A stretch of 16,880 nucleotides of DNA from an uncultured Eubacteriales bacterium. Lineage in GTDB: Bacteria; Bacillota; Clostridia; Oscillospirales; Oscillospiraceae. This document shows positions 1 to 9,843 of this stretch, in pieces. Where the stretch lies: positions 1-16,880 of the forward strand of contig CABSFY010000047.1 in the NCBI GenBank assembly GCA_902477055.1, given 5' to 3'. The translations under genes and the position numbers were made by a program. The notes beneath the pieces are model-generated. The model had not been told where the DNA came from. It worked only from the letters and a program-made list of their open reading frames with translations, and did no database searches. The first letter of the stretch is position 1, and each line of letters opens with the position of its first letter.

Positions 1-3249
<3,249 letters not shown>

Positions 3250-3250
3250 A

Positions 3251-3259
3251 TTAGGTCAT
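3251..3259 (-). other. two-codon leader ORF (Met-Thr-stop) just before rpoB
   Basis: ATG ACC TAA reads from 3259 to 3251 and ends one base before the rpoB ATG. The GAAAGG Shine-Dalgarno at 3270-3265 is 5 nt from this ATG but 15 nt from rpoB. The ribosome may initiate here and reinitiate at rpoB, or the long spacing may simply be tolerated. The sequence is clear; its use in vivo is inference. Confidence 0.35.
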
Positions 3260-3366
3260 CACAGCCTTTCTCGAATATGGGATGTGTGTTGCACGAACCG
3301 AGGCGGCGGGAATCCGTCCTGTGTGTGATACACGCGGATGCGTTGACAGTTTATCGCATTTTTCTC

Positions 3367-3395
3367 TTGCAAACGCTCCACCAGAGTGGTATAAT
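3367..3395 (+). promoter_or_regulatory. plus-strand promoter facing the rpoB promoter
   Basis: TTGCAA (3367-3372) and TATAAT (3390-3395) are separated by 17 bp on the plus strand, inside the rpoB leader. Predicted initiation is near 3402, heading toward the oppositely directed rpoB promoter at 3451-3479. No convincing plus-strand gene follows, and the bidirectional terminator at 3511-3558 would end a transcript of about 155 nt. The motif match is strong; activity is unproven. Confidence 0.5.
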
Positions 3396-3450
3396 GGAAA
3401 CAAGATGGTGGAAAAGTGTGCTTGGCGATATTCCCGCAGTTTAGGGAACC

Positions 3451-3479
3451 ATTATAGCACATCTTTTTTTTTGCGTCAA
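3451..3479 (-). promoter_or_regulatory. sigma-A promoter of rpoB
   Basis: On the minus strand, TTGACG (3479-3474) and a perfect TATAAT (3456-3451) are separated by 17 bp. Transcription would start near 3444 and give a leader of about 195 nt before the rpoB ATG at 3249. No recognised riboswitch or ribosomal-protein leader is seen in that stretch, only small hairpins such as ATGCG/CGCAT near 3340-3361. Confidence 0.8.
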
Positions 3480-3510
3480 TGGATTTTTCCAAAAAATTCC
3501 GTTTTTAACG

Positions 3511-3558
3511 AAAAAACTGCCGGACGATGCGGATTTTCCCGCGCCGTCCGGCAGTTTT
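3511..3558 (-). terminator. bidirectional intrinsic terminator after the Nudix gene
   Basis: A 14-bp perfect inverted repeat (AAAACTGCCGGACG at 3513-3526 with CGTCCGGCAGTTTT at 3545-3558) flanks an 18-nt loop that holds a small GCGG/CCGC hairpin. On the minus strand the stem runs into six T residues, 10 nt past the Nudix stop codon. On the plus strand it ends in TTTT, so it could also stop plus-strand transcripts. Confidence 0.85.
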
Positions 3559-3568
3559 GCTCTGTTAT

Positions 3569-4075
3569 TTACCAAAACAGTCCGCGCAGCTGCTGTTCGA
3601 CCAGCGCAAAGCGCTCGACATCGGGCTTTGCCACGGCGTTCCGGGCGATGAGCGCGTCGAACTGCGCCCGTGTGACCCACTGCGCGTCGCAGGTTTCACC
3701 GGGCTGAAGACGAATATCCTCCAGCGGCACGTCGCGCCGCAGCAGATACGTATCGGCGATCCAAGTCCGGCCGACCTTCGTGATGAGGAATTCAAACTCG
3801 TCCTCTGCCGCCGGAATACCGGTTTCCTCCAGCAGCTCCCGGCGAATTCCCTGCCGGCTGGTTTCCCCGGCCAGCACTGCGCCGCCGGTATTCTCCCAGA
3901 GATTGGGGTAATGCTCCTTTTCCGGCGAACGCTTCGTCAGCAGAAGCTGTCCCGCGGAGTTGACCACCCAGACGAATACAATCAGATGGTACTCCCCATG
4001 CGGCATCGGCTTGCCGCGCAGATGGAGCTTGCCCAATGGGCGGCGATGCACATCATAAACGTCCCAGTACTCCAT
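3569..4075 (-). CDS. Nudix hydrolase, isopentenyl-diphosphate-isomerase-like/YfcD subgroup
   Basis: A cytosolic Mg2+-dependent hydrolase of 168 aa acting on a nucleoside-diphosphate-linked or similar pyrophosphate; the substrate cannot be read from sequence. The Nudix box GX5EX7REUXEEXGU is complete: G65, E71, R79-E80, E83-E84 and G86. The N-terminus (EYWDVYD..R..LGKLHLRG.PMPHGEYHL) resembles the subgroup that includes YfcD and type I isopentenyl-diphosphate isomerase, but the Cys and Glu residues needed for isomerase activity were not recognised. The start ATG at 4075 is 6 nt beyond the mntP stop, so the two genes are probably translated from one message. Transcription ends at the bidirectional terminator just downstream. 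The fold is secure; the function is generic. Confidence 0.93.
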   Translation of the reverse strand: MEYWDVYDVHRRPLGKLHLRGKPMPHGEYHLIVFVWVVNSAGQLLLTKRSPEKEHYPNLWENTGGAVLAGETSRQGIRRELLEETGIPAAEDEFEFLITKVGRTWIADTYLLRRDVPLEDIRLQPGETCDAQWVTRAQFDALIARNAVAKPDVERFALVEQQLRGLFW

Positions 4076-4081
4076 CGCCCG

Positions 4082-4639
4082 TCACCCCAGCAGATGCTCG
4101 ATGAGAATTTTCGTGCCCATTAAAATCAAGATAACGCCGCCCAGCAGCTCGGCCTTGGAGCGGTACTTGTTGCCGAACACGTTGCCGATCTTGATGCCCG
4201 CCGCTGAAAACAGGAAGGTCGTCGTGCCGGTTATGGCAATGGCAAACCAGATATTCGTCTGTGTCATTGCAAAGGTCACGCCCGTCGCCAGTGCGTCGAT
4301 GCTCGTCGCCAGCGCCAGCAGCAGCATGGTTTTTACGCCGAAGGACGCGTTACTTTCCTCGTCCCCGCCGCTCAGGGCCTCGCGGATCATGTTCGCGCCG
4401 ATGAGCGCCAGCAGTGCAAAGGCGATCCAGTGGTCAAAGCGCTGTATGTAACCGGCAAAGGTGCTGGCCAGCAGATAGCCGAGCAGCGGCATCAGTGCCT
4501 GAAAGCCGCCGAAATACGCGCCGGCAATAAGGCTATGCCGCAGCCGCAGCGTCTTGACCGACAGGCCCTTGCCGATTGACACAGCAAATGCGTCCATTGA
4601 CAGTGCAATGGCCGTCATGATTAAGTCAAATATTCCCAT
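4082..4639 (-). CDS. mntP: manganese efflux pump MntP
   Basis: Inner-membrane Mn2+ exporter of 185 aa, the usual size, with six predicted hydrophobic helices arranged as two related halves. The paired conserved aspartates of the family are present: D16 in ALSMDAFAVSIGKG and D115 in ATSIDALATGV. The ATG at 4639 was chosen because it gives the canonical MGIFDLI start and follows AGGAAAGG by about 10 nt. The same frame stays open to 4888, but that extension would cross the upstream terminator and promoter. The gene is first in a two-gene unit with the Nudix hydrolase. mntP genes are often under a Mn2+-sensing yybP-ykoY riboswitch or MntR. The leader here is only about 72 nt and shows no clear yybP-ykoY core. 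Confidence 0.95.
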   Translation of the reverse strand: MGIFDLIMTAIALSMDAFAVSIGKGLSVKTLRLRHSLIAGAYFGGFQALMPLLGYLLASTFAGYIQRFDHWIAFALLALIGANMIREALSGGDEESNASFGVKTMLLLALATSIDALATGVTFAMTQTNIWFAIAITGTTTFLFSAAGIKIGNVFGNKYRSKAELLGGVILILMGTKILIEHLLG

Positions 4640-4718
4640 TTTTCGGTAATCCTTTCCTGCTACCAGAGGGTTCTTTGTTTCCGGTGCCGCGAAGCCGCCG
4701 ATGCCACGTGGAATTTTA

Positions 4719-4747
4719 ATTGTATCATGCGATGAGAAAAGAATCAA
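4719..4747 (-). promoter_or_regulatory. promoter of mntP-Nudix unit
   Basis: On the minus strand, TTGATT (4747-4742) and TACAAT (4724-4719) lie 17 bp apart, with an extended TGA in front of the -10. Initiation is predicted near 4712, about 72 nt before the mntP ATG. An 8-bp palindrome, CCACGTGG, sits at 4704-4711 right at the predicted start and could be a control site, but no known regulator is matched. Confidence 0.65.
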
Positions 4748-4771
4748 TCCCTTCATTTCGCAAAACACGCA

Positions 4772-4798
4772 AAGAAGCCGGGCTTGGCCCGGCTTCTT
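4772..4798 (-). terminator. terminator of the sugar-acid operon
   Basis: A 12-bp perfect stem (AAGAAGCCGGGC, 4772-4783, with GCCCGGCTTCTT, 4787-4798) and a 3-nt loop lie 5 nt past the stop of the last operon gene. On the minus strand the stem is followed by a loose T-rich run (TTTGCGTGTTTTG). It separates the seven-gene operon from the mntP promoter. Confidence 0.85.
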
Positions 4799-4803
4799 GA
4801 ATT

Positions 4804-5634
4804 TTATGCTTCCTCCCAGAGGCGGCGGGTGTTTTCTACGGCCTTGGCCACACCGGCGAGGCCCATATTGCTGGCCTCCTCGATGCACAGCCAGCCATCA
4901 AAGCCGCGCCGCTTCAGATACGCGAAAATATCATGCAGCGGCGTTGCTCCCGTGCCGATCAGCACCGGCGCGAACACGCCCTTTTCCGCCGTATCGGCGA
5001 CGTGGACGGTGCGAATTTTGTCCGCAACCTGCTCCAGAACCGGCATGACATCCCAGCCTGCCGCGACGATGTTCGCCGTGTCGAAGTTCACGCCGACGGA
5101 CGTGCCGCGCAGCCCTGCACAGATTTCAAGGAAAATATCCGGCGGGAAGCTGAAATCGATATAATCCCACGCACCGGGCTTGGCATGGTCCTCATAGACG
5201 AGCTGTAGGCCGTAAGCGTCGGCCGTCGCCGCCGCCTCGCGCAGGCCCTCCACGGCCCACTGCACCGCCTGCTCTCGCTCCAGGCCCGGCCGGGCCTGTC
5301 CCGCCAGCACGCGCAGATTCTTCACACCCAGCTCCGCGCAGATCGCAATGTCATAGCGCAGGTAATCCAGCTCGCGCCGCCGCTGTACCGCGTCGGGATT
5401 GGAAAAATCCGGGTACGTGCAGGCCATCGCGATGGGAAGCCCCACCTCCGCAAGCTGCTCCTTCAGCCCACGCAGATAGACGGGCGTATGATTCTTCAAA
5501 AACATCACGCTGATGTCAAAGCCGTCCAGTCCGAGCTTTTTTGCCTCCGCCGCCCACTGCGGGACGGTCATTTTCCCGCTCGTGATCTCCGGAAACAGCG
5601 AAACCGGCAGACAACTCAGCTTTACCTGTTCCAT
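4804..5634 (-). CDS. sugar phosphate isomerase/epimerase (xylose-isomerase-like TIM barrel)
   Basis: A 276-aa single-domain TIM barrel of the AP-endonuclease-2/xylose-isomerase-like superfamily, whose members isomerise, epimerise or dehydrate sugars and inositols using a divalent metal. Likely metal and acid-base residues are E148 (LVYEDHAKPG), D185 (GVNFDTANI), H211 (TVHVADT) and E252/E253 (CIEEASN). The ATG at 5634 follows AAGGAGG by 7 nt. It is the last gene of the operon, 12 nt after the Gfo/Idh dehydrogenase gene. Pairing of these two families is common in keto-sugar and inositol pathways, where the dehydrogenase oxidises a hydroxyl and the barrel acts on the keto product. The substrate is unknown. 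Mannonate dehydratase UxuA has a related fold but is much longer, so this is not a UxuA. Confidence 0.9.
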   Translation of the reverse strand: MEQVKLSCLPVSLFPEITSGKMTVPQWAAEAKKLGLDGFDISVMFLKNHTPVYLRGLKEQLAEVGLPIAMACTYPDFSNPDAVQRRRELDYLRYDIAICAELGVKNLRVLAGQARPGLEREQAVQWAVEGLREAAATADAYGLQLVYEDHAKPGAWDYIDFSFPPDIFLEICAGLRGTSVGVNFDTANIVAAGWDVMPVLEQVADKIRTVHVADTAEKGVFAPVLIGTGATPLHDIFAYLKRRGFDGWLCIEEASNMGLAGVAKAVENTRRLWEEA

Positions 5635-5646
5635 AGTTTTTCCTCC

Positions 5647-6780
5647 TTATTTCTTCGCCGCGAGGCGGCCGTCAAAGTCCGTGCCGTTTTCCGGCTTGAG
5701 CGGGAAGCGCACCGGCATCCGGTCGCGGTTCGAGCGATAGATTGCCGTAAATAGCTCAACCGTCTTTCGCCCGTCCTCCAGTGTGATGAGCGGCCTGCGC
5801 CCTTCCAAAATTGCGCCAAGGAAGTCGTTGACCTGCTCCAAATGATAATGGTGCATAAAGTCCGGCAGACCGAGGAAGGCCTCGCTGTCCTGCCGCACCA
5901 GCTCCGGCAGAAGCTCCTGCTCACCCGGAACCGTCCACAGATCCAGCACCGGCGGCTCGGTGATTTGGCTCATGCCCGCGATAAACATACTGCCGCCGTC
6001 GGTCTGCACACCGACGGACGCACCGTTCGAGCCGTGGACATGAACGTTGCCGTAAAGCGCCGGATTCTGCGAATTGCTGACCACGATGGTGCCGAGTGCG
6101 CCGCTTTTGAAGCGAATCACCGCGACGGCGGTGTCCTCAACCTCCAGCTTCGGGTGGTTGAGCGTCGCCCACGCGCCGTAGACCTCCTCGACCTCGCCCA
6201 TGTACCACAGCAGCAGGTCGATCTGGTGGGGGGCCTGATTGACCAGCACGCCGCCGCCCTCGCCTTCCCATGTGCCGCGCCACGGGTCAGCCGAGTAATA
6301 GTCCATCCCACGCCAGCCATACATGGAAACCGTACCCAAGATCGGTGCTCCGAGCTTGCCCGCGTCGATCGCAGCGCGGATGCGCTTCGACGGCTCGTAA
6401 AACCGGCGCTGGCAGACCGTGCTGCCGATCACACCGGCGGCATGGACCGCATCTAAAATCGCGTCGCAATCCTCCAGCGACGAGGCTACCGGCTTTTCGA
6501 TCAGCAGATGCATCCCTCGCTGCGCCGCCTCGACGGCAACGCCCCGATGCTGCGGATGCGGCGTGCAGATAGAAACGGCCTCAACACCGTCGGCAGCCAT
6601 TTCCTCGACGGAATGGTAGGCCTTTACGCCGTACTGCGCCGCAAAGGCCGCAGCCTTTTCATAATTCCGGCTGTAAACGCCCGCAAACTCGCTCAGCGGA
6701 CTTTTTGCGTAGCAATCGGCATGGAAATGCCCGACCTTGCCGCAGCCGATCACGCCGGTACGTACCTTTCGTTGTGTCAT
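5647..6780 (-). CDS. Gfo/Idh/MocA family NAD(P)-dependent oxidoreductase
   Basis: A sugar or polyol dehydrogenase of about 377 aa with an N-terminal Rossmann domain and a C-terminal alpha/beta substrate domain. Visible landmarks are the nucleotide-binding GCGKVG (12-17), the family EKP motif with catalytic K96 (LIEKPVA) and H185/D188 in VNQAPHQIDLLLW. The ATG at 6780 is preferred because it lies 10 nt from AGGAAAGGAG; an in-frame ATG at 6789 is only 1 nt from that site. It is 12 nt upstream of the TIM-barrel gene and 26 nt downstream of the LarA-like gene, so it is part of the operon. The likely role is oxidising or reducing a ring or chain hydroxyl of a sugar or sugar acid. Family is secure; substrate is unknown. 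Confidence 0.92.
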   Translation of the reverse strand: MTQRKVRTGVIGCGKVGHFHADCYAKSPLSEFAGVYSRNYEKAAAFAAQYGVKAYHSVEEMAADGVEAVSICTPHPQHRGVAVEAAQRGMHLLIEKPVASSLEDCDAILDAVHAAGVIGSTVCQRRFYEPSKRIRAAIDAGKLGAPILGTVSMYGWRGMDYYSADPWRGTWEGEGGGVLVNQAPHQIDLLLWYMGEVEEVYGAWATLNHPKLEVEDTAVAVIRFKSGALGTIVVSNSQNPALYGNVHVHGSNGASVGVQTDGGSMFIAGMSQITEPPVLDLWTVPGEQELLPELVRQDSEAFLGLPDFMHHYHLEQVNDFLGAILEGRRPLITLEDGRKTVELFTAIYRSNRDRMPVRFPLKPENGTDFDGRLAAKK

Positions 6781-6806
6781 ATCACGCATTCTCCTTTCCT
6801 GTCCGT

Positions 6807-8078
6807 TCAGAATTTTTCCTTGTTAATCCAAAGGCCGAGGGCCGGGTTCGGAATATAATAAATTTCTTCGCCGCCCACCGTATTATATCCGTAATGCAGC
6901 TTTTCCGGGTCGTATTTCTTCGCCGTTTCGTCATAATCCGCCGCGCGGAAGCCGACGCTCTCGATCTCCGCCTGCGTGATGTCCTTTACGGCGTAGGTAA
7001 TGGAGAAGCGGCCGTCGGACGAGCCGTGAATCAAATGGGCCGCAGCGCCCATATTGTCGCGCAGGTCCTGATTTTCCGGCTTGTTAAATTCTTCGAGTGT
7101 GTGCAGACGGCCATGGTAGCCGTATTTCCGAATCAGCTTGTCCACCTGCTCATCCTCGCCGAACTTGGAAACACCGGGTGCAAGGACGATCAGCTCGCCG
7201 CCGTCGGCAATGGCCATGCGGGTCCGGTAAACGGACTTGTTGCCGAGCCATGTGGACTTGAACTCCGTCGGGTCAAGATACACGACGCATTTCTGAATGC
7301 CGTGTTCCACGAAGTCGATATTTTTCTCCTGCGCCAGCTTTACGGCCTCGGTCAGGCAGCTCCGGCCCTCGCCGATGAACAGGCCGTGCATAACACTTTC
7401 GCCCTGCGGGGCCGTGCAGACCGTTAGGACAAAGAGAATGGGGCGAGCCTTGAGGAAATGCTCCATGCCGTAGTCAAAGATCTTGCGCACGGGCGTATCA
7501 TCCTTCCCCATCATGCGTTCCATGCCGTAGACCGCTCCGACCATGTGGGACTTGTTAATCATATCGCTGCCGCCGACGCCGACAAAGAGATTTTTGGAGT
7601 GATTGGCCATGCCGATAACCTCGTGCGGCACGACCTGTCCCGGCGAAACGATGAGGTCGTAGCGCTCGTCCATGATGCGGCGGTTGATCTCGACGCTGAC
7701 CGGCTCATGCCACAGGCCCTCCGTGATCTCCTCCAGATAGGCCGCCGGAACCTCGCCGATCTTGACCACATCGTGCCGCCAGTCGTGGACCAGCATAGCA
7801 TCGTAGGGAATCCCGGCGAACATGACGTTCCACTGCGCCTCGGAAACCGGCTCATGCGTGCCGAGCGCGGGCAGAATGTCCACCTGTACGCCGCGCGCGG
7901 TCAATTCGCGGTAGTAAATTTGTGTGATGAGGCCCGCCTGCGAATGAAAGCGTGTAAAGTCCGGCGGAATGATCAGGACCTTGTGCAGCTCGCGGCCCTC
8001 CAGCGCCTTCAGCAGCGCCGCCTCGATCTCCGGCAGGGACAGGCCCTGTCCGTTTTGTTCTTTAACGAATAATTCCAT
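6807..8078 (-). CDS. larA-like: LarA-like nickel-pincer 2-hydroxyacid racemase/epimerase
   Basis: Member of the lactate racemase superfamily (DUF2088), which racemises or epimerises 2-hydroxyacids by hydride transfer to a covalently bound nickel-pincer nucleotide; 423 aa. Against Lactobacillus LarA, the residues line up with near-identical spacing: D40/R43 (PPDFTR; LarA D72/R75), H75 (ALGTHEP; H108), H152 (VVPHEV; H174), K162 (NHSKN; the lysine that bonds the cofactor, K184) and H178 (NKSHMVG; H200). The K-H interval of 16 and H-K interval of 10 are identical. The start ATG at 8078 follows GGAGG by 5 nt; the frame is open to 8138 but that extension covers a hairpin. Known members act on lactate, malate, phenyllactate, hydroxyglutarate and D-gluconate. 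The neighbours (mannonate oxidoreductase, 6PG dehydrogenase) favour a sugar acid. Cofactor genes larB, larC and larE are not in the window. Confidence 0.9.
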   Translation of the reverse strand: MELFVKEQNGQGLSLPEIEAALLKALEGRELHKVLIIPPDFTRFHSQAGLITQIYYRELTARGVQVDILPALGTHEPVSEAQWNVMFAGIPYDAMLVHDWRHDVVKIGEVPAAYLEEITEGLWHEPVSVEINRRIMDERYDLIVSPGQVVPHEVIGMANHSKNLFVGVGGSDMINKSHMVGAVYGMERMMGKDDTPVRKIFDYGMEHFLKARPILFVLTVCTAPQGESVMHGLFIGEGRSCLTEAVKLAQEKNIDFVEHGIQKCVVYLDPTEFKSTWLGNKSVYRTRMAIADGGELIVLAPGVSKFGEDEQVDKLIRKYGYHGRLHTLEEFNKPENQDLRDNMGAAAHLIHGSSDGRFSITYAVKDITQAEIESVGFRAADYDETAKKYDPEKLHYGYNTVGGEEIYYIPNPALGLWINKEKF

Positions 8079-8101
8079 AAGTTCCTCCAAGTACGCAAAA
8101 T

Positions 8102-8137
8102 TGCGCCCCGCCTGAAAGGGGAAGGCGGCGGGGCGCA
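8102..8137 (-). other. strong hairpin between SDR and LarA-like genes
   Basis: An 11-bp perfect inverted repeat (TGCGCCCCGCC at 8102-8112, GGCGGGGCGCA at 8127-8137) with a 14-nt loop fills the otherwise unusually wide 70-nt gap inside the operon. On the minus strand the stem is followed by ATTTTGCG, a poor T-tract, and then the LarA-like Shine-Dalgarno. It could be a leaky terminator, or an RNA-processing or stability element that changes expression of the last three genes. Confidence 0.7.
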
Positions 8138-8148
8138 TAAGAGAATTG

Positions 8149-8997
8149 TCAGACGCCGGAATACGCAGAGAAGCCGCCGTCTACAGGGAGTACCACGCCG
8201 GTAATGAACGACGCGGCTTCATTATTGAGCAGGAACAGCAGTGCGCCAACCAACTCCTCGGCCTCGCCAAAGCGGCCCATCGGAGTCGCGGCCAGAATCT
8301 TGCCGGTACGGGCCGTCGGAGTGCCGTCGGGGTTCCAGAGCAGGCTTGCATTCTGCTTTGTCGAGAAGAAGCCGGGGGCAAGCGCGTTGACGCGGATGCC
8401 GACCTTGGAGAAATGCACAGCGAGCCACTGGGTAAAGTTGGAAATCGCCGCCTTTGCGCCGGAGTACGCCGGGATCTTCGTCAGCGCACGATAGGCGTTC
8501 ATGGACGAAATGTTCAGGATATTGCAGCCCTCGCGGCCGAGCATATCCTTGGCAAAGGTCTGTGTCGGGACGAGCGTGCCGATGAAGTTCAGATTGAACA
8601 CGAACTCCACGCCCTTCTGCTCCAGATCGAAGAAGCTCTTGGTTCCCGCATCCAGATCGCCGGCCTCATAGTATTCCTTGTCGGTCGTCGCTCTGGGGTT
8701 GTTACCGCCCGCGCCGTTGAGCAGAATGTCACAAAGGCCGAGATCGTTCACAACCGCCTGATGGCAGGCTTCCATCGACTCCTTATCCAGCACGTTGCAC
8801 TTGTAGGCCTTGGCGGCGCCGCCGCCGGCAGTGATCTCGTCGGCGACCTTCTGCGCCGCTTCTTCGTTGAGGTCCAGCAGGGCGACCTTTGCGCCCGCCT
8901 GCGCCAACACCCTGGCAAACATTCCGCAAAGAACGCCGCCCGCGCCGGTTACGACCGCGACTTTACCGTTCAAATCCGTATTCAGGGGAAGTTTCAT
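8149..8997 (-). CDS. uxuB: SDR-family D-mannonate oxidoreductase (fructuronate reductase), UxuB/YjmF type
   Basis: A 282-aa classical short-chain dehydrogenase that would interconvert D-mannonate and D-fructuronate with NAD(H) in the cytosol. It has the cofactor motif TGAGGVLCG (17-25), an acidic residue D42 after the second strand (favouring NAD), NGAGG (94-98), and the catalytic S164/S165, Y178 and K182 (AYSGAKAA). The VLCG glycine motif, the GGNNPRATT segment and the insert before FNLNFIGTLVPTQ are typical of the Bacillus YjmF/UxuB subgroup, not of generic SDRs or the shorter gluconate 5-dehydrogenases. The start at 8997 follows AGAAAGG by 10 nt and is 15 nt after the HAD gene. Substrate assignment rests on subfamily resemblance; another sugar-acid oxidoreductase activity is possible. 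Confidence 0.85.
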   Translation of the reverse strand: MKLPLNTDLNGKVAVVTGAGGVLCGMFARVLAQAGAKVALLDLNEEAAQKVADEITAGGGAAKAYKCNVLDKESMEACHQAVVNDLGLCDILLNGAGGNNPRATTDKEYYEAGDLDAGTKSFFDLEQKGVEFVFNLNFIGTLVPTQTFAKDMLGREGCNILNISSMNAYRALTKIPAYSGAKAAISNFTQWLAVHFSKVGIRVNALAPGFFSTKQNASLLWNPDGTPTARTGKILAATPMGRFGEAEELVGALLFLLNNEAASFITGVVLPVDGGFSAYSGV

Positions 8998-9012
8998 TGT
9001 TCATCGACCTTT

Positions 9013-9843
9013 CTATGATTTCAATATCTCGTTGAGTACAAGCGCCACGCCGTCCTCGTCGCAGGAGGCGGTGACGCGGTTTGCAGCGGACAGCACAGCA
9101 TCGCAGGCGTTCGCCATTGCCACGCCGAGGCCGCAGTCGCAGATCATACTCAAATCGTTGCTGCCGTCGCCGAAGGCCACCGTTTGCGCCATCGTCAGGC
9201 CCAGATGCTCGGCCAGCGCCCGGATCGCAGCCCCCTTGTTCGCCCCCGCCGCGTTGATCTCCACGTTGTTCGGAATTGACGAGGAGGCAACGATATCCGG
9301 AAAGCGCCGCTCCAGCTCCGCTATCAGCGCCGGACGCTGCGACGGGTCGGGAGTAAAGAGCTGAAGCTTCTGTACATCCATTTCGCGCTCGGTTAGATAC
9401 TGCTTCAGCTCCTCGACCGGGGTCCGCAGGGCGCGGATCATCTTTCGATAGTGCGCGTCCGGCACAAAGTCGTCCGCCCGCTCCTGCATTGCGCGGGTCA
9501 TCCAGCCCCAGTTCGCGGCGTAGCAGTCGTAAATGACCGGCAGCGTATCGAGATACGCCATGATCTCCACCGCCCGCCGCCACGGCAGCTCCGCGCGATA
9601 GAGAACCTCGCCGTTCTGAATGTCCTGCACCTGTGCACCGTTGATGGTAATGGCGTAGCGCAGATACGGAAGCGACCGAATGACCTCCGGCATTCCCTCA
9701 AAAAAGCGCCCGGTCGTCGGCACGATCTGTATCCCGCGCTCGGCAGCGGCGGCCAGCGCCGCCGCATTGGCCGGGCTGAGCCGTTTCTGCGAATCCAGCA
9801 GCGTCCCGTCGAGGTCCAGCGCGATCAGCCGGTAATCAAGCAT
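9013..9843 (-). CDS. Cof-type HAD-IIB phosphatase
   Basis: A cytosolic haloacid dehalogenase-superfamily phosphatase of 276 aa with the large C2B cap found in Cof/YbiV/YidA-like sugar-phosphate phosphatases. All four motifs are present: the nucleophile and acid D10/D12 (ALDLDGTLLDS), T43-T44 (VPTTGR), K203 (GANKGAA) and the metal-binding D226/D230 (FGDGSNDLSM). The start ATG at 9843 overlaps the last 8 nt of gnd, implying translational coupling. The frame is open upstream to 10152, but that part is out-of-frame gnd. In this operon it may dephosphorylate an inhibitory side product or trim a phosphorylated sugar acid. The true substrate cannot be inferred from sequence. Confidence 0.92.
   Translation of the reverse strand: MLDYRLIALDLDGTLLDSQKRLSPANAAALAAAAERGIQIVPTTGRFFEGMPEVIRSLPYLRYAITINGAQVQDIQNGEVLYRAELPWRRAVEIMAYLDTLPVIYDCYAANWGWMTRAMQERADDFVPDAHYRKMIRALRTPVEELKQYLTEREMDVQKLQLFTPDPSQRPALIAELERRFPDIVASSSIPNNVEINAAGANKGAAIRALAEHLGLTMAQTVAFGDGSNDLSMICDCGLGVAMANACDAVLSAANRVTASCDEDGVALVLNEILKS

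Noticed and set aside
3282..3707. 141-codon plus-strand frame next to the plus-strand promoter at 3367
   Set aside because: It crosses the rpoB promoter and the terminator hairpin and runs into the Nudix coding region; no good ribosome binding site or known domain. A non-coding transcript is more plausible than a protein.
4640..4888. N-terminal extension of MntP
   Set aside because: The frame is open but passes through the operon terminator and the mntP promoter; the canonical MGIFDLI start at 4639 has its own ribosome binding site.
8079..8138. 20-residue N-terminal extension of the LarA-like protein
   Set aside because: It would be encoded by the intergenic hairpin; the ATG at 8078 has a perfect GGAGG 5 nt upstream.
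8149..8997. Gluconate 5-dehydrogenase (IdnO) as the identity of the SDR
   Set aside because: The protein is about 28 residues longer than IdnO-type enzymes and carries the GVLCG and GGNNPRATT features of UxuB/YjmF, so mannonate oxidoreductase is preferred, though not proven.
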